Source of the DNA: Shinella sp. CPCC 101442
Lineage (GTDB): Bacteria > Pseudomonadota > Alphaproteobacteria > Rhizobiales > Rhizobiaceae
Length of the DNA: 64,000 nt
NCBI RefSeq assembly: GCF_024704725.1
Contig: NZ_JALIQS010000003.1
Location: 558,001 to 622,000, forward strand
Reading direction: 5' to 3'
The notes under the pieces are model-generated. The model saw only the letters and a list, made by a program, of their open reading frames with translations. It was not told where the DNA came from and did not search any database. The position numbers were made by a program, and so were the translations under genes. This document shows, one piece after another, positions 61,594-64,000 of the stretch (within the stretch, counting starts at the first letter, position 1; every line of letters begins with the position of its first letter).

Positions 61594-63761
61594 GGTGTGG
61601 TCTCCCCCTTGCGTGCGCCACCGAAGCTGCGCACGAAATAGATGAGCCCACGGCTCGTCTGGTAGGCAGCAATGCCGAGGAACCACAGGGTACCGCGGAA
61701 CAGGCCGGGATTGTAGCGGCGAGAGACCTGGAAGTCGCTCCACTGGTTGGAATTGGCGAAGATGAGGTCGGCGACGAGCGAATGGTGACGCGCCACCTCC
61801 GGCATGAAGCGGCAGCCCACGGCCAGCACGCTGCCGAGGCTTTCGACATTGCGCACCTCGATGGGCAGCGATTCCTCATCCGCCGCGCCGGAGGGCGTGA
61901 AGCGCAAATAGCCGCGCGTCTTCGCCTCCATCTGCCCCTCCAGCCCGAAGACCTGCACGCGCGCGCCATTGGCCGAGACGTTTTCGAGCGTCGACGGATA
62001 GTCACGGCCATCCATGACGAAGGTGCAGCGGCGCTTGACCGTCACGCGTCGGCTCGACGCTCGCTCGCTGCGCTCGGACACGACGCCCAGCGCACAGCCG
62101 GCGATCAGGAGGTTGAGGAGGTTCCAGCCGCCGACCACGAAGGTGACGTCCGCCTTGAAGGGCTCGGTATAGAAACGGTAGACGCTGACGAGGAAGGCGA
62201 CGAACAGCACGCCGAAGATGACGAAGAACGGTCGGCTGATCTCCGACAGGCGCGACACCCGGATGGATTCGTCCTTCGCCGTCACCTTGAAGGTCGGTTT
62301 TGTCGGGTTGAGCATGACGGAGACGACGGCGGGCAGCAGGTGCACGCTCTGCACATACTCGTAAAGCTCGGAAATCCAGGGCCAGCGGAACGATCCATAA
62401 AGATAGTTCTGCATCATTAGGTTCACGAGCATGTAGGCGAGCGTATAGCCCAAAAACTCGCCGCCGGAGGCCGTGAAGATTTCCAGGTCGAAGAAGAGGT
62501 AGAAGAGCGGCGCGACGAGGAAGATCGTGCGCGGGAACGGGAACAGCCAGAACAGCATGGACGACATGTAGCAGAGCCGCTGCGGCACCGAGAGCCCACG
62601 CTTGAAGAGCGGGAAGCGAAAACGCAGGATCTGCATCATGCCCTGCGCCCAGCGGCTGCGCTGGCCGATGAAGCTGGCGAAGGTCGCGGGCTGCAGGCCG
62701 GCGATCAGCGGCCTGTCGACATAGACGCTGTTCCAGCCGCGCGAATGCAGCGAAAGCGCGGTCTCGCAATCCTCCGTGATCGAAAGGCCCGAAAAGCCGC
62801 CGGCCTCGTTGAGGGCGGTGCGCCGCAGCACTGCCGCCGAACCGCAGAAGAACGACGCGTTCCACTTGTCGAGACCACGCTGAATGATGCCGTAGAACAT
62901 CTCGTTCTCGCTCGGCATGTTTTCGAAGGTGCGCAGGTTCCGCTCCAGCGGATCGGGATTGAGAAAGAAGTGCGGCGTCTGCACAAGGAAAAGTTTGGGA
63001 TCATCGGCAAAAAAGCCGACCGTCTCGCGCAGAAAGTCGCGTGCCGGTGCGTGATCGGCATCGAAGATGGCGATGAGTTCGCCCGTCGAATACTGCATGC
63101 CGTTGTTCATGTTGCCGGCTTTGGCATGCTCGTTGCGGGCGCGCGTCAGGTAGTTGACGCCGAGATCGCGGCAGAGCGCCTGAAGCTCGCGGTGCCGCGC
63201 TTCGGCCGTCTGCGCCTCGATGACGGCTGCGGCATTGCGCTTCTGCTCCGTGCCGCCGTCGTCGAGCAGCCATACGGTCAGTTTGTTGGCCGGATAGTCC
63301 ATGGCCTTGGCGGCGGCGAGCGTGTTGGCGAGAAGGCCGATATCCTCGTTGTAACTCGGCACGAAGACGTCGACGGAGGGGAGCCGGCCCTCCTCCGCGA
63401 TGCGGCTCTTGCGCGACGGCAACGGCATCGCCACGACGAACAGGCTGAGCGCCAGCATCATGACGCTGTACATCTCGGCGAGATAGAGCAGGAAACCGGG
63501 GATGAAGTTTTCCAGCTGGTTCAATGGCGGCAGCGTGCTCGTCGTGCGCCAATAGACGTAGCGCAGGACGATGGCCGTGCCGAAGGCAAGCGCAATGAGG
63601 CGCCAGATGCCTTCCGCGCGCAGCACCTTGATGACCGCCATGAGGGTGACGACCGCAATGCTCGCGATCAGCTGGGTCTGCAGGTTGATCGGCAAAGTGA
63701 TGACGAGGATCACAAGGGCGGAGACGAGCGCCCACAGGATAATCGTGCCGGTATGTTTCAT
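61590..63761 (-). CDS. bcsA: Cellulose synthase catalytic subunit BcsA
   Basis: A 723-residue inner-membrane glycosyltransferase (GT2). Catalytic motifs are complete: LLDDGG, FDADH, ITEDCETA and QRSRWAQG. A C-terminal PilZ domain shows an Arg-rich stretch (ASSRRVTVKRR) and NVSANG, the RxxxR and (D/N)xSxxG pattern that binds cyclic di-GMP, so activity should depend on that messenger. UDP-glucose is polymerised to beta-1,4-glucan. I start at the ATG at 63761, behind AAGGAC; a TTG at 63791 is possible. Confidence 0.95.
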   Translation of the reverse strand: MKHTGTIILWALVSALVILVITLPINLQTQLIASIAVVTLMAVIKVLRAEGIWRLIALAFGTAIVLRYVYWRTTSTLPPLNQLENFIPGFLLYLAEMYSVMMLALSLFVVAMPLPSRKSRIAEEGRLPSVDVFVPSYNEDIGLLANTLAAAKAMDYPANKLTVWLLDDGGTEQKRNAAAVIEAQTAEARHRELQALCRDLGVNYLTRARNEHAKAGNMNNGMQYSTGELIAIFDADHAPARDFLRETVGFFADDPKLFLVQTPHFFLNPDPLERNLRTFENMPSENEMFYGIIQRGLDKWNASFFCGSAAVLRRTALNEAGGFSGLSITEDCETALSLHSRGWNSVYVDRPLIAGLQPATFASFIGQRSRWAQGMMQILRFRFPLFKRGLSVPQRLCYMSSMLFWLFPFPRTIFLVAPLFYLFFDLEIFTASGGEFLGYTLAYMLVNLMMQNYLYGSFRWPWISELYEYVQSVHLLPAVVSVMLNPTKPTFKVTAKDESIRVSRLSEISRPFFVIFGVLFVAFLVSVYRFYTEPFKADVTFVVGGWNLLNLLIAGCALGVVSERSERASSRRVTVKRRCTFVMDGRDYPSTLENVSANGARVQVFGLEGQMEAKTRGYLRFTPSGAADEESLPIEVRNVESLGSVLAVGCRFMPEVARHHSLVADLIFANSNQWSDFQVSRRYNPGLFRGTLWFLGIAAYQTSRGLIYFVRSFGGARKGETTP

Positions 63762-63846
63762 ACGCCGTCCTTCGCCATCATAGCGTTTCAACCCGGACCT
63801 TATGCATTATTATGTTAAGGAAAAATTAGGCCGGGCGGCGGGTTTG

Positions 63847-64000
63847 TCAATTACAGGTTGCTGACCCTGACGCCCCTGTAACGCAAACGGGTGACGGCAC
63901 CACGACCGCCTCATCCTCCGGGGTTGTCGTCGTGGTCGTCGCCGAGCCTCCGGTGGGCGACGGCACGACGACGACATCCTTTGCCACCACCTGCTCCGTG
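63847..64000 (-). CDS. 3' end of a gene upstream of bcsA (possibly bcsN)
   Basis: An open frame on the minus strand enters from the right edge and stops with TGA at 63847-63849, giving a 50-residue tail. It is rich in Val, Pro, Ser and Thr and repeats a VVVPSP motif (KDVVVVPSPTGG, then EAVVVPSPVC), ending SATCN. In rhizobial cellulose operons bcsN often precedes bcsA, so this may be its C-terminus, but that is a guess from position. The 85 bases before bcsA hold no other gene. Confidence 0.5.
   Translation of the reverse strand, partial: TEQVVAKDVVVVPSPTGGSATTTTTTPEDEAVVVPSPVCVTGASGSATCN

Noticed and set aside
1-64000. CRISPR arrays, tRNAs, insertion sequences or phage genes
   Set aside because: No regularly spaced repeats, tRNA-like folds, transposases or integrases were found on reading both strands; the repeats seen are short palindromic intergenic elements.

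Overview
The window looks like chromosome or megaplasmid DNA of a Rhizobiaceae-type alphaproteobacterium (Rhizobium/Agrobacterium/Shinella/Ensifer range). The grounds are a GC-rich sequence with dense, often overlapping genes, RIME-like palindromic intergenic repeats, a RirA-type iron box (TGA-N9-TCA), a rhizobial carnitine dehydrogenase-thioesterase fusion and a bcsA-bcsB cellulose locus. No tRNA, rRNA, CRISPR array, integrase or transposase was seen. The genus is inferred, not proven.

Layout. 1-4444: end of a polyamine-type ABC permease, an SDR, an L,D-transpeptidase, a YdeI-like protein, a GH25 lipoprotein and an ASCH-domain protein. 4453-11438 (minus strand): five tightly packed enzymes that look like histidine-utilisation genes but match the five-step ergothioneine-to-glutamate pathway: an ergothionase-like lyase without the MIO triad, a hydantoinase, an N-carbamoyl-amino-acid amidase, an S-Me-THD/DUF917 desulfurase and a urocanase paralogue lacking the classical cysteine. 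A divergent LysR protein with two HTH domains (11560-12723) probably controls them. 12720-25769: a GlxA/AraC regulator, then carnitine/gamma-butyrobetaine genes (BKACE, carnitine dehydrogenase-thioesterase, acyl-CoA dehydrogenase, NDP-forming acyl-CoA synthetase, CaiD-like hydratase) and a peptide-type ABC transporter. 25809-29586: PAAR-like secreted protein, ACT protein, esterase, LysR regulator, acyltransferase. 29814-35429: a ydcSTUV-patD-like polyamine/aminobutyraldehyde operon. 35589-39950: DUF1328 peptide and an iron-regulated TonB receptor/FhuF/binding-protein operon.

40010-41639 holds a membrane protein, an isochorismatase-like hydrolase and an Lrp regulator. 41700-48970 (minus) is a four-gene operon of two dimethylglycine/sarcosine dehydrogenase-like flavoproteins with GcvT domains, an ICL/PEP-mutase-family protein and a non-pyrrolysine MttB-family methyltransferase, with a divergent LysR gene. 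50015-51478 has small genes and an SDR. 51650-55411 is a pmrCAB-like operon (lipid A phosphoethanolamine transferase, response regulator, sensor kinase) with tandem repeats upstream and a previously uncalled 47-residue membrane peptide on the other side. 55873-64000 has a GST, a small secreted protein and a cellulose locus (TPR protein, bcsB, bcsA and the tail of another gene).

The common theme of 4453-48970 is catabolism of methylated ammonium compounds. Ergothioneine yields glutamate, sulfide and trimethylamine; gamma-butyrobetaine and carnitine yield glycine betaine; the MttB/DMGDH operon could remove methyl groups. The ergothioneine cluster with its duplicated-HTH regulator and trailing ASCH protein is the most interesting system here.
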